Shown: positions 15,071-23,123 of the stretch, one piece after another | How positions within the stretch are numbered: the first letter of the stretch is position 1 | How the letters are laid out: every line of letters begins with the position of its first letter | Assembly (NCBI RefSeq): GCF_900199205.1 | Contig: NZ_OBMJ01000001.1 | Span: forward strand, 3,785,001 to 3,849,000 | DNA from: Streptomyces sp. 1331.2 | GTDB lineage: Bacteria > Actinomycetota > Actinomycetes > Streptomycetales > Streptomycetaceae | Direction of reading: 5' to 3' | Length of the DNA: 64,000 nucleotides | The notes under the pieces: model-generated | Database searches by the model: none | The model's input: only the letters and a program-made list of their open reading frames with translations | What the model was told of the DNA's origin: nothing | Translations under genes and position numbers: made by a program

Positions 15071-16951
15071 GTGAGCACCGAGCGCGAGGTTGGGCCCACC
15101 GGGCCGCAGGGGGAGCAGCCCGCCGGCCAGGGAGCGGCCGAGACCGCTACCGAGGGCCCCGCTCAGGGAGGGCACAAGCCGACCATGGCCTTCCGGCGGG
15201 TCCCCGAGCCGGAGGCCGGCACCGTCGAGGCGGCACCCGTCGAGGCCGCTCCGGCCGCGGAGGCCGACGCGGCCCCGGCCGACGGCGGGCACAAGCCGAC
15301 CATGGCGTTCAGCCGGATCCCCGAGCCCGAGGCGGCGCCCGCCGAGGCTCCGGCGACCGAGGGCGTTCAGGCCGGGAGCGTTCAGGCCGAGGGCGGGCAC
15401 CAGCCCACCGTCGCGCTCACCAAGGTCCCCGCGCCGGAGGCCCCGGCCGCCGCGCCCGCCGCGCCGGTCGCCGAGGCGCCCGCCGTCGACCCGGCCACCG
15501 GCTACCTCGATGCCCCGCCGCCGGTCCTGCCTCCCGCGGCTCCGGCCGCCCCGGCCGCCGCGCCCGCGGCCCCGGCGCTGCCGCCGGCCGGCAACCCGTA
15601 CGCCACCCCGACCCACGGTGTCCCCGCCGCCGGCGCCCACGACGCGTACGGTGCCGCCCCGGCCGCCCCGGCCGCGCACGGCCACCACCCCTTCGGCGCC
15701 GGCCAGCCGCTCGGCGGCTGGGGCCCGAGCCACGACGCCACCTCCGGCGGCGCGGGCTTCCCCGGCGGCCCGGGCGGTCCGCTCGGCTACCCGGCCGAGT
15801 ACCCCGGTGGCCCGACCGGCGGCGGCCCGCGCAAGAAGCGCGGCGGCCTGGTCGCCCTGATCGCGGCCGTCGCCGTGGTCGCCGGCCTGGCGGGCGGCGC
15901 GCTCGGCGTGACCGTCGCCGACCGCAACGGCAGCAGCAGCTCCGCGGACGACCACCGCAGCACCACCGTCCAGGCCAGCGACACCCAGAAGAACGAGCCC
16001 GCCCCCGGCTCGATCGCCGCCATCGCGCAGAAGGCGCTGCCCAGCGTCGTCACCATCAAGGCGCAGGGCAACGGCGAGTCGGGCACCGGCACCGGCTTCG
16101 TCTTCGACACCGAGGGCCACATCCTCACCAACAACCACGTGGTCGCGCCGACCCTCAACGGCGGCAAACTGACCGTCAAGTTCGCCGACGGCACCTCCTA
16201 CCCGGCCTCGGTGCTGGGCCACGCCGAGGGCTACGACGTCGCCGTGGTCAAGATCGACAACCCGCCGAAGAGCAAGCTGGCCCCGCTGCCGCTGGCCGAC
16301 TCCGACAAGGTCAACGTCGGCGACGCCACCGTCGCGATCGGTGCGCCGTACGGCCTGGAGTCCACCGTCACCAGCGGCATCATCAGCGCCAAGGACCGCC
16401 CGGTCGCCTCCGGCGACGAGACCGGCTCGCAGGCCTCCTACATGAACGCCCTGCAGACCGACGCCTCGATCAACCCCGGCAACTCCGGCGGCCCGCTGCT
16501 CGACTCCGGCGGCGCCGTCATCGGCATCAACTCGGCGATCCAGTCCAACGCCTCCGCCAACGGCCGGGCCGGCAGCATCGGCCTCGGCTTCGCCATCCCG
16601 ATCAACCAGGCCAAGTGGGTCGCGGACACCCTGATCAAGACCGGCAAGCCGGTCTACGCCAAGCTCGACGTGCTGCGCAACGACGACTACAAGGGCGACG
16701 GCGCGCAGATCCAGACCAAGGACATCCAGGGCCAGCCCGCCGTCACCCCCGGTGGCGCGGCCGACAAGGCCGGCCTCAAGCCGGGCGACGTCATCACCAA
16801 GCTCGGCGGCGCGCCGATCGAGAACGGCCCCGCCCTGGTCAGCCGGATCTGGACGCACAAGCCCGGCGAGACCGTCGACGTCGAGTACACCCGCAACGGC
16901 CAGACCTTCAACACCAAGGTCGTCCTCGGCCAGCGCGACGGCGACCAGTGA
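15071..16951 (+). CDS. HtrA/DegP-like membrane-anchored serine protease with PDZ domain
   Basis: This protein has 626 residues. The GTG start follows GGAGGTCGTCC. Residues 1-250 are a disordered cytoplasmic region rich in Ala/Pro/Gly, containing three copies of a GGHKPTMAFxRxPEPE-type unit (about 35-50, 75-90 and 110-125). One transmembrane helix lies at about 258-278 (after RKKRGG). The trypsin-like domain follows, with triad residues in TNNHVVAP (His), GYDVAVVKI (Asp) and NPGNSGGPLLD (Ser). A C-terminal PDZ domain (PGGAADKAGLKPGDVITKL) completes it. It is predicted to act outside the membrane in protein quality control. The cytoplasmic repeats are unusual and could be phosphorylation or docking sites. 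Confidence 0.93.
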   Translation: MSTEREVGPTGPQGEQPAGQGAAETATEGPAQGGHKPTMAFRRVPEPEAGTVEAAPVEAAPAAEADAAPADGGHKPTMAFSRIPEPEAAPAEAPATEGVQAGSVQAEGGHQPTVALTKVPAPEAPAAAPAAPVAEAPAVDPATGYLDAPPPVLPPAAPAAPAAAPAAPALPPAGNPYATPTHGVPAAGAHDAYGAAPAAPAAHGHHPFGAGQPLGGWGPSHDATSGGAGFPGGPGGPLGYPAEYPGGPTGGGPRKKRGGLVALIAAVAVVAGLAGGALGVTVADRNGSSSSADDHRSTTVQASDTQKNEPAPGSIAAIAQKALPSVVTIKAQGNGESGTGTGFVFDTEGHILTNNHVVAPTLNGGKLTVKFADGTSYPASVLGHAEGYDVAVVKIDNPPKSKLAPLPLADSDKVNVGDATVAIGAPYGLESTVTSGIISAKDRPVASGDETGSQASYMNALQTDASINPGNSGGPLLDSGGAVIGINSAIQSNASANGRAGSIGLGFAIPINQAKWVADTLIKTGKPVYAKLDVLRNDDYKGDGAQIQTKDIQGQPAVTPGGAADKAGLKPGDVITKLGGAPIENGPALVSRIWTHKPGETVDVEYTRNGQTFNTKVVLGQRDGDQ

Positions 16952-17028
16952 CCCCCGCCCACTGACCCGCACCGGCACGAAACCGTGTGCACCGAACCCC
17001 GCCGGACCCGTTAGGCTGACCTCCGCCT

Positions 17029-17116
17029 GGAGAGCTGCCCGAGCGGCCTAAGGGAACAGTCTTGAAAACTGTCGTGGCGTGACCCGTCACCGTGGGTTCG
17101 AATCCCACGCTCTCCG
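17029..17116 (+). tRNA. tRNA-Ser (anticodon UGA)
   Basis: The acceptor stem is GGAGAGC/GCTCTCC with G discriminator. The anticodon arm is ACAGT-CTTGAAA-ACTGT, giving TGA. A long class-II variable arm follows, and the T-arm is GTGGGTTCGAATCCCAC. CCA is not encoded. It decodes UCA and UCG. Confidence 0.96.
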
Positions 17117-17138
17117 CTGGTAGGAGAACCACCTGCTC

Positions 17139-17172
17139 AGGGCGGGTGCCGAGACCCCTCGGCACCCGCCCT
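17139..17172 (+). terminator. Terminator hairpin after tRNA-Ser
   Basis: A perfect 14-bp stem (AGGGCGGGTGCCGA and its complement) with a 6-base loop starts 22 bases after the tRNA. A short GGTGTTT tail follows. Confidence 0.85.
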
Positions 17173-17239
17173 CGGTGTTTCCGCGGGGCCGGAGCCGGGG
17201 CCGGAGCCGGGGCGGTTCGGCGGTCCGGGGCGAGGGGGG

Positions 17240-17270
17240 TTGACCCTGACACCGTGGGAGGCCGTGGAGT
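17240..17270 (+). promoter_or_regulatory. Possible MerR-type promoter of the MerR gene itself
   Basis: TTGACC at 17240-17245 is separated by 19 bases from TGGAGT at 17265-17270, ten bases before the ATG. The spacer contains CTGACACCGTGGGAG, a partial dyad. This is weaker than the element before the exporter, because the -10 is poor. Confidence 0.4.
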
Positions 17271-17279
17271 GGAAGCACC

Positions 17280-18107
17280 ATGTTGAACATCGGAGACTTC
17301 GCCAGCCACGGCCGGGTGTCGGTGCGGATGCTGCGCCACTACGACGCGATCGGCCTGCTGCGGCCCGCCCGGGTGGACCCGGTCAGCGGGTACCGCTCGT
17401 ACGAGGCGGGCCAACTCGCCCGGCTCAACCGGGTGATCGCGCTCAAGGAGCTCGGCTTCACGCTGCAGCAGGTGCGGGCCGTCCTCGACGAGGAGGTCGA
17501 CGCGGCCGCCCTGCGCGGGATGCTGCGGCTGCGACGGGCCCAACTCGCCGAGGCGATCGCAGCGGACGAGCAGCGGCTGGCCCGGGTGGAGGCGAGGCTC
17601 CGGACGATCGAGAGCGAGGGGACGATGTCCCAGCACGAAGTCGTGGTGAAGCCCGTGCCGTCCGTCCGGGTGGCCCAACTGACCGGTGTGGCAGCGAGTT
17701 ACGAGCCCGAGGAGATCGGGCCGGTGATCGGCCCGCTGTTCACCGAACTGTGCCGCCGGCTGGCCGCGGCGGGGATCGCGGAGACCGGTCCGTCCGTCGC
17801 CCGCTACGAGGACTCGCCGGAGGGCGACGGCTCGGTGCGGATCCTGGTCGCCGTCCCGATCGCCCGCTCGGTGCGGCCCGGCCGGGCCGATGTCGAACTG
17901 CTCGACCTGCCGCCGGTCGAGCAGGCCGCCTCCGTCGTGCACCGCGGCTCGATGGACGACTCGGTGGGCAGCTTCCAGGCCCTGGCCCGCTTCATCGAGG
18001 AGAACGGCTACCGTTCGGCCGGCTACGCCCGCGAGCTCTACCTGGAGTGCCCGGACGACCCCGCACGGTGGGTGGTGGAGCTCCAGGAGCCGGTGGTCCG
18101 CCGGTAG
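17280..18107 (+). CDS. MerR-family regulator with GyrI-like effector domain
   Basis: This protein has 275 residues. The N-terminal winged helix is typical: MLNIGDFASHGRVSVRMLRH, then YDAIGLLRPARVDPVSGYRS and IALKELGFTLQQVRAVL. A dimerisation coiled coil to about residue 115 (LRRAQLAEAIAADEQRLARV) follows. A C-terminal domain of about 155 residues resembles the GyrI/AraE-type small-molecule binding fold of BmrR-like regulators (VKPVPSVRVAQLTGVAASYE, later ARELYLECPDDPARWVVELQ). It lies 67 bp upstream of a major facilitator exporter whose promoter has a MerR architecture. The pair is therefore probably a drug- or metabolite-responsive activator and its export target. Confidence 0.88.
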   Translation: MLNIGDFASHGRVSVRMLRHYDAIGLLRPARVDPVSGYRSYEAGQLARLNRVIALKELGFTLQQVRAVLDEEVDAAALRGMLRLRRAQLAEAIAADEQRLARVEARLRTIESEGTMSQHEVVVKPVPSVRVAQLTGVAASYEPEEIGPVIGPLFTELCRRLAAAGIAETGPSVARYEDSPEGDGSVRILVAVPIARSVRPGRADVELLDLPPVEQAASVVHRGSMDDSVGSFQALARFIEENGYRSAGYARELYLECPDDPARWVVELQEPVVRR

Positions 18108-18135
18108 GCCGCTCGTTCGAGCCCCGGGCGCGCGC

Positions 18136-18166
18136 TTGCCCTCGACCAGGTCGAGGGTCCTAGCGT
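18136..18166 (+). promoter_or_regulatory. MerR-regulated promoter of the exporter (19-bp spacer with dyad)
   Basis: The -35 TTGCCC (18136-18141) and -10 TAGCGT (18161-18166) are separated by 19 bases instead of 17. The spacer centre carries the inverted repeat CCTCGACCAGGTCGAGG. This is the arrangement that MerR activators unwind. The ATG at 18175 falls about where transcription would begin, so the mRNA may be leaderless. Confidence 0.8.
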
Positions 18167-18174
18167 CGCCCGGC

Positions 18175-19605
18175 ATGACCACTGCCGTCCGCACCCCGCC
18201 CCCGCCGCGCGCCGCGCTCCCCGGTCCGTACCTGCTCTGGCTGGCCGGCGCCCAGGCCGGGCTGCTCGGCGACGCCGCGCTGTACTTCGCCCTCGGCTGG
18301 GCCGCTTCCGCGCACGGCGGCGGGGCGGCCGGGCTCGTCCTGACGGCGGTCACCGTGCCGCGAACGGCCCTGGTCCTGCTGGGCGGTGTGGTCGCGGACC
18401 GGTTCGGCGCCCGCCGGGTGATGCTCGCCGGGGACGCGGTGATGGTGGTGGCGACGCTCGCCCTGGCGCTCCTGGCGGGCCGGGTGGGGACGCCGCTGTG
18501 GCTGCTGGTCGCGGCGGCCGCCGTGATCGGCACCGTCGACGCCTTCTACCTCCCGGCGAGCGGATCGCTGCCGCGCCGCCTGGTGCCCGCCGCCGGCCTG
18601 CCCCGGGCGCTCGCGCTGCGCCAGGCCGGCGGGCAGGGCGCCGTCCTGCTCGGGGCGCCGCTGGGCGGTCTGCTGGTCGCCGTGGCCGGGCTGCCCGGTG
18701 CGGCGGTGGCCGACGCGGTGAGCTTCGGGGTCGTCCTGCTGGTCCTGCTGCGGGTCCGGCCCCCGGCGGCATCCTCTGCCGCCGCCGGACAGAGCCCCGC
18801 CGCCTCGCGCGGCCTGCTGCACGAGGCGGCGTCCGGGGTCCGGCTGGCCCTGGCCGACCCGCTGCTGCGGGCCGCGCTACTGCTCACCGGCGCGGCCGCC
18901 GGGGCGCTGCTGCCGGTGGTGTCGCTCCTCGGCCCGCTGCTCGCCCGGGCGCACGGCTGGGCTGCGGGTCCGGCCGGACTGGTGAGCGGCGGGCAGGCGG
19001 CCGGGGTGCTCGCGGTGGCCGGCCTGGTCGCCTGGCGGGGCACGCTGCCCCGGGCGGGCGTCGGGGCGGCGGCCGGGCTCTGTACGGCGTCGGCTGGGAT
19101 CGCGCTGCTGGCCCTGGCCGCGGAGCCGGTGCCGGCGGTGGCCGGCAGCGCGGTGGCGGGCGTCGGCTCGGGGCTCTTCGCCTGCCACCTCGGACCGCTG
19201 GTGCTGACGGGGGCGCCGCACACCCACCTCTCCCGCGTGCAGGCGCTGCTGACGCTGGTGCAGAGCGTGGCGCTGGTGCTCTCGAACGCCCTGCTGGGCC
19301 TGCTCGCCGACACGGCGGGAGCCGCACTCCCCACCCTCCTCTGCGCCCTCGCCACCGCTGCCGCAGGCCTCACCGCCCTGGCCACCCCCACCCTCCGCCG
19401 CGCCCGACCCGGCTGCGGTGTGGCACCTGCCGTCCGCTTCCCCACCCGTCTCCCGTCCCACCCGTCCCCTGTTCCGCCCGGTTCCCGTCCTCCGTTTCCC
19501 ATCCGTCCCTCGCCCCTCCCGAGGCCCACTTGCCCGGCACCTGCCGTCCGGGCAGAGTGCGGAGGTGGAGGCGGTCGGGCGGTGAGCGGAGGCGGCGATG
19601 AGTGA
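18175..19605 (+). CDS. Major facilitator superfamily exporter
   Basis: ATG at 18175 is chosen because of the promoter just before it; the open frame extends back into the MerR gene. The protein has 476 residues with about 12 hydrophobic helices up to about residue 405. The loop-2/3 motif is present (GGVVADRFGARRVMLAGD), as in MFS drug exporters of the DHA3/enterobactin-exporter type. The last about 70 residues are a soluble Pro/Arg/Gly-rich tail encoded by a pyrimidine-rich stretch, which is unusual for the family and may reflect loss of an earlier stop. The 3' end overlaps the next gene's start by 8 bp. Regulation by the adjacent MerR protein is likely. Confidence 0.85.
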   Translation: MTTAVRTPPPPRAALPGPYLLWLAGAQAGLLGDAALYFALGWAASAHGGGAAGLVLTAVTVPRTALVLLGGVVADRFGARRVMLAGDAVMVVATLALALLAGRVGTPLWLLVAAAAVIGTVDAFYLPASGSLPRRLVPAAGLPRALALRQAGGQGAVLLGAPLGGLLVAVAGLPGAAVADAVSFGVVLLVLLRVRPPAASSAAAGQSPAASRGLLHEAASGVRLALADPLLRAALLLTGAAAGALLPVVSLLGPLLARAHGWAAGPAGLVSGGQAAGVLAVAGLVAWRGTLPRAGVGAAAGLCTASAGIALLALAAEPVPAVAGSAVAGVGSGLFACHLGPLVLTGAPHTHLSRVQALLTLVQSVALVLSNALLGLLADTAGAALPTLLCALATAAAGLTALATPTLRRARPGCGVAPAVRFPTRLPSHPSPVPPGSRPPFPIRPSPLPRPTCPAPAVRAECGGGGGRAVSGGGDE

Positions 19606-20962
19606 TCTGACGGACCGACTGGCGCAGGGCCTCCCGGCCGGGGCGGTGGTGGCGGATCCCGAGGTGACCGCCGCGTACAGCCGCGACATGGCGGGTTTCT
19701 GTGCGGCCGGTGTGCCCGCCGTGGTGGTGTTCCCGGAGACGGTCGAGCAGGTGCAGCACGTGATGCGCACCGCGACCGAGCTGCGCGTGCCGGTGGTGCC
19801 GCAGGGCGCCCGGACGGGGCTGTCGGGTGCGGCGAACGCGGTGGACGGCTGCATCGTGCTGTCGCTGCTGAAGCTGAACCGGATCCTGGAGATCGACCCG
19901 GTGAACCGGATCGCGGTCGTCGAGCCGGGCGTGGTGAACGCCGAACTCTCGCACGCCGCCGAGGAGTTGGGTTTGGCGTACCCGCCGGACCCGTCCAGCT
20001 GGGAGTCCTGCACGATCGGCGGCAACATCGGCACCGGCGCGGGCGGCCTCTGCTGCGTGAAGTACGGCGTCACCAGCGAGTACGTGCTCGGCCTGGACGT
20101 GGTGCTGGCGGACGGGCGGCTGCTGTCCACCGGCCGCAGGACGGCCAAGGGCGTGGCCGGGTACGACCTGACCCGGTTGTTCGTCGGCTCGGAGGGGACG
20201 CTCGGCGTGGTGGTGCGGGCGGTTCTGGCGCTACGGCCCGCGCCCGCCCCGCAGTTGGCGCTGGCGGCGGAGTTCCCGAGCGCGGACGCGGCGGGTGCGG
20301 CGGTCTGCGAGGTGATGGCGCGCGGCCTGACCCCGTCGTTGATGGAGCTGATGGACGCGGTCTCGGTGCGGGCCGTCAACGAGATGGGGCAGATGGGGCT
20401 GCCGGAGTCGACCCAGGCGCTGCTGCTGGTGGCCTTCGATGGGCCGGACCGGGTGGCCGAGCTGGCGCGGGTCGCGCGCCTGTGCCGGGAGGCCGGGGCG
20501 ACCGAGGTGGTTCCGGCCGAGGACCAGGCGGAGTCCGACCTGCTGTTGGCCGCGCGGCGGATGGCGCTGCCGGCGATGGACCGGCTGGGCACCACGATGA
20601 TCGACGACGTGGCGGTGCCGCGCTCCCGGCTGGCCGAGATGCTGAACGGCGTCGCGGTGATCGCCGAGCGGCACGGGCTGACCATCGGGGTGGTCAGCCA
20701 TGCCGGGGACGGCAACACCCACCCGATCGTGATCTTCGATGCGGGCGACGAGGAGCAGGCCGTTCGTGCCCAGCGCTCCTTCGACGAGATCATGGCGCTC
20801 GGGCTGGAGCTGGGCGGCACGATCACCGGGGAGCACGGGGTGGGGCTCCTCAAACGGGAGTGGCTGGCCCGCGAGTTGGGCCCGGTGGCGCTGGAACTGC
20901 AGCGGCAGCTGAAGGCGGTCTTCGATCCGCTGGGCCTCCTCAACCCGGGCAAGATGGTCTGA
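19598..20962 (+). CDS. FAD-linked oxidase, GlcD/lactate-glycolate oxidase type
   Basis: This 454-residue flavoprotein has two recognisable parts. The PCMH FAD-binding domain (about 35-215) contains VPVVPQGARTGLSGAANAVD and the later GGNIGTGAGGLCCVKYG. The FAD-oxidase C-terminal domain (about 220-450) contains the histidine motif SHAGDGNTHPIVIF and GEHGVGLLKREWLA. The length fits 2-hydroxyacid dehydrogenases such as GlcD, D-lactate dehydrogenase or FAD-dependent D-2-hydroxyglutarate enzymes; the substrate cannot be decided from sequence alone. It is soluble, with no separate FAD/Fe-S partner genes (glcE, glcF) nearby. Start overlap with the exporter suggests co-transcription. Confidence 0.9.
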   Translation: MSDLTDRLAQGLPAGAVVADPEVTAAYSRDMAGFCAAGVPAVVVFPETVEQVQHVMRTATELRVPVVPQGARTGLSGAANAVDGCIVLSLLKLNRILEIDPVNRIAVVEPGVVNAELSHAAEELGLAYPPDPSSWESCTIGGNIGTGAGGLCCVKYGVTSEYVLGLDVVLADGRLLSTGRRTAKGVAGYDLTRLFVGSEGTLGVVVRAVLALRPAPAPQLALAAEFPSADAAGAAVCEVMARGLTPSLMELMDAVSVRAVNEMGQMGLPESTQALLLVAFDGPDRVAELARVARLCREAGATEVVPAEDQAESDLLLAARRMALPAMDRLGTTMIDDVAVPRSRLAEMLNGVAVIAERHGLTIGVVSHAGDGNTHPIVIFDAGDEEQAVRAQRSFDEIMALGLELGGTITGEHGVGLLKREWLARELGPVALELQRQLKAVFDPLGLLNPGKMV

Positions 20963-21414
20963 TTTTCGACAGGTCACATCGGCGGTTTCTCCGCGCCCGT
21001 CCGCCCGCTGTATTGATGTGACTTTCTGATGGTCGGGAGATGGCTGGAAAGTCGACATGGAAGGGTGACCGAACTTTTCAGGGGCGCGTTCGTGGTTCGT
21101 CTGCGCCGGGGTGGTGCGACAGGTGGTTCGTCCGGCGTCGAAGCGCCGTTTCCGGAGGCCCGTCGAGGTGCCGCCGTTCGAGTGAAAATCCCAGGTCAGC
21201 AAGGGTGCGTCGGCGAGTTTCCCTTTGCTTCGCTGTTATTCCCGGCCCTGGTGGATATCACGCTAAAGGGCGAAAACGGCTCCGTCGGCTAGTGCTTTGT
21301 CGATTTGTTGCGGAAGTCTGACGTCCGGCGTCGCAGCCCGCAGGTGTTCGTCTGGCCGGCGAACCTTGCACACCATGCTCGATCAATGCGATCAACACCT
21401 TCTTGGAGGCATTC
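20963..21414. other. 452-bp intergenic region, lower GC, no supported gene
   Basis: Base composition drops to roughly 60% GC, with AT-containing stretches such as TATTGATGTGACTTTCTG near 21010 and CACGCTAAAGGGCGAAAAC near 21260. Short frames here (for example 21029-21292) lack codon bias and ribosome sites. It probably contains the promoter and a leader for the small secreted protein at 21415. I recognise no RNA motif. Confidence 0.45.
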
Positions 21415-21744
21415 ATGGCTCGCATCCACTCCCATCGGGTGGCCGGACTCCTGCTCGCCGGGCCGCTCGCGGCCGGTCTGCTGCTGGCAGGCGCCGGTGC
21501 TGCCGTCGCCGACAACGGCGCGGGCGCCGCGGGCGGTTCCAACGCCGGCGTGGTGTCCAACACCGGCACCGGCAACGTGTTCGGCGGGGTCGACGGCAAC
21601 TACGTCTCGAACCAGCAGACGGCCACCGGCTCCGGCGCCTCGAACCAGAGCAACACCCTCGCGGCGAAGGACAACGCGGGCGCCATCCTGGCCGGCCAGG
21701 GCAACAAGAACGTCAACGTCATCTTCGCCCCGATCTTCCCCTGA
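21415..21744 (+). CDS. Small secreted Asn/Gly/Ser-rich protein, unknown function
   Basis: ATG at 21415 follows TTGGAGGC, and the protein has 109 residues. A signal peptide covers about 1-33 (hydrophobic core LAGPLAAGLLLAGAGAAVA, cleavage after AVA). The mature about 76 residues are small and polar, rich in Asn, Gly, Ser and Gln (NTGTGNVFGGVDGN, SNQQTATGSGASNQSNT), and end in a hydrophobic NVNVIFAPIFP. There is no cysteine, LPXTG motif or chaplin domain. Composition and end are reminiscent of self-assembling surface proteins (chaplin/curlin-like), but this is only a resemblance. It is a single gene with its own long upstream region. Confidence 0.75.
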   Translation: MARIHSHRVAGLLLAGPLAAGLLLAGAGAAVADNGAGAAGGSNAGVVSNTGTGNVFGGVDGNYVSNQQTATGSGASNQSNTLAAKDNAGAILAGQGNKNVNVIFAPIFP

Positions 21745-22240
21745 CCATGCCGAGCGGCCGAGCGGCTGTGTGGCCGCGGAGCCGAGTGACCGCGTGATCG
21801 CATGACCGCACCGGGCACCACGGAAGGCGGGGGCGCCGGAGGTGGCTGTCCACGGGCGGGCCGAGCATCGGCGGTCGGGCCCGGAACGGGCCGGAACGAA
21901 CGGAGCAGCAGGAAACAACCGGAACAACCGGAACAACCAGAGGGATCCGCGCATCACGGAGGAACAGCGCATCGACCGGCCAGCGGAAAGGGTCGCCGCG
22001 AAACCGGCTTCGTGGGCGGTGCCGCCATCGGCACCGCCCACGAGTGCGTCCGGCGCCGCTCCGCCCGCCGTCCACCCCGTCCCCGCCGACCGGCCGCGAT
22101 CCGCCGACCCGAGGGCCCGCGCCCGGAGCCGTCGGCTCACGGCGGTACGGTTGCGCTCCGACAGCGCACCACGTTCCCGGGCCCGGAAGGGCCGGCCCGG
22201 CCGGGGTGGCGACCGCGGCAATCGGAAGGAAGGGTGCGCG
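21745..22240. other. 496-bp region without a supported gene; short tandem repeats
   Basis: The frame of the downstream oxidase stays open through this region but shows no family similarity and no ribosome site before 22241. It contains GAGCGGC-type repeats (21752-21790) and three copies of CGGAACAAC at about 21910-21940. The right end holds the promoter and GGAAGGAAG ribosome site of the next gene. Confidence 0.4.
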
Positions 22241-23041
22241 ATGGCGGCGGAGGAGGAGGGCCTGACCGGTCCGGACGAGGCCAGGCCTGCACCGGAGCCC
22301 GATCCCGCGGCGCAGGCGCAGTCGCGCCCGGAGCCGACGGTCGAGCCGGCCGGTGAGCGCCGGCCCGAGCCCAGGTCCGTCCCCGAGCTGCTGCTCGGCC
22401 GCCCGCCGATGGCCCGCCCGCTGCCGTCCTTCGACCACACGGCCGCGCCCGCCGCGCCCGGCCCGCTGTTCGTGGACTGGCTCGCCACCGCGCTGGACGC
22501 CGGGGTGCTGGACCCGCAGGCGTTCACCCTCTCCACCGTCGACTCGGACGGCATGCCGGACGCCCGGGTGCTGGTGCTGCGTGACGTCGACGCGGCCGGC
22601 ACCGGCTGGAACTTCTCCGCCGCCGCCGACAGCCCCAAGGGCCGTCAGCTCGCCGGCCACCCGGCCGCGGCGCTGAGCGTCTACTGGCCGCAGCTGGGCC
22701 GCCAGGTGCGGGTGCGCGGCACCGTCGAGCGGGCTGCCGACGTGGTCGCCGCCGCCGAGTTCGCCACCCGTACGCCCGCCGCCCGGGTCGGCGCGCTGGT
22801 CGGGCGGCAGAGCGAGCCGCTGTCCTCGCCGGCCGAGTACGACGAGGCGGTGGCGGTCGCTCGTCGCCGCCTGGAGGCGCACCCGGACGCGGTCGCGCCC
22901 GGGCACGCGGTCTACACCCTGTGGGCGCACGAGGTGGAGTTCTGGCAGGGCGACGCCCAGCGCCGGCACGTCCGGCTGCGCTACACCCGCACCGGCCCGG
23001 TCAGCTCCCCGGAGTGGTCGCGCACCCTGCTCTGGCCGTAG
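22241..23041 (+). CDS. Pyridoxamine 5'-phosphate oxidase (PdxH)-like flavoprotein
   Basis: ATG at 22241 follows GGAAGGAAGGGTGCGCG. The protein has 266 residues. About 60 disordered Pro/Glu-rich residues lead into a split-barrel flavin-binding domain: FTLSTVDSDGMPDARVLVLR, FSAAADSPKGRQLAGHPAA and VYWPQLGRQVRVRGTVER. The C-terminal EVEFWQGDAQRRHVRLRY matches the PdxH substrate-binding end (WQG..R.H.R). PdxH oxidises pyridoxamine or pyridoxine phosphate to PLP with FMN. The order of domains fits, but the family also includes relatives with other substrates, so the reaction is probable rather than certain. The gene converges on the EamA transporter. Confidence 0.82.
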   Translation: MAAEEEGLTGPDEARPAPEPDPAAQAQSRPEPTVEPAGERRPEPRSVPELLLGRPPMARPLPSFDHTAAPAAPGPLFVDWLATALDAGVLDPQAFTLSTVDSDGMPDARVLVLRDVDAAGTGWNFSAAADSPKGRQLAGHPAAALSVYWPQLGRQVRVRGTVERAADVVAAAEFATRTPAARVGALVGRQSEPLSSPAEYDEAVAVARRRLEAHPDAVAPGHAVYTLWAHEVEFWQGDAQRRHVRLRYTRTGPVSSPEWSRTLLWP

Positions 23042-23123
23042 TGCATCGGGGCGTCCTCAGCCGTAAAGCCCCGACGCCCCGACGCCCCGGCGCGCGCTGA
23101 CCCCCCCGACGGAGGCGCCGCGC

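Noticed and set aside
20963-21414. Small protein genes such as 21029-21292
   Set aside because: There is no ribosome site, poor codon bias and no recognisable motif. The region is better explained as a promoter and leader.
21415-21744. Chaplin or rodlin identity for the small secreted protein
   Set aside because: The chaplin domain's hallmark hydrophobic VPVNV-type core and cysteines are absent, and it does not match rodlin sequence. Only the composition is similar.
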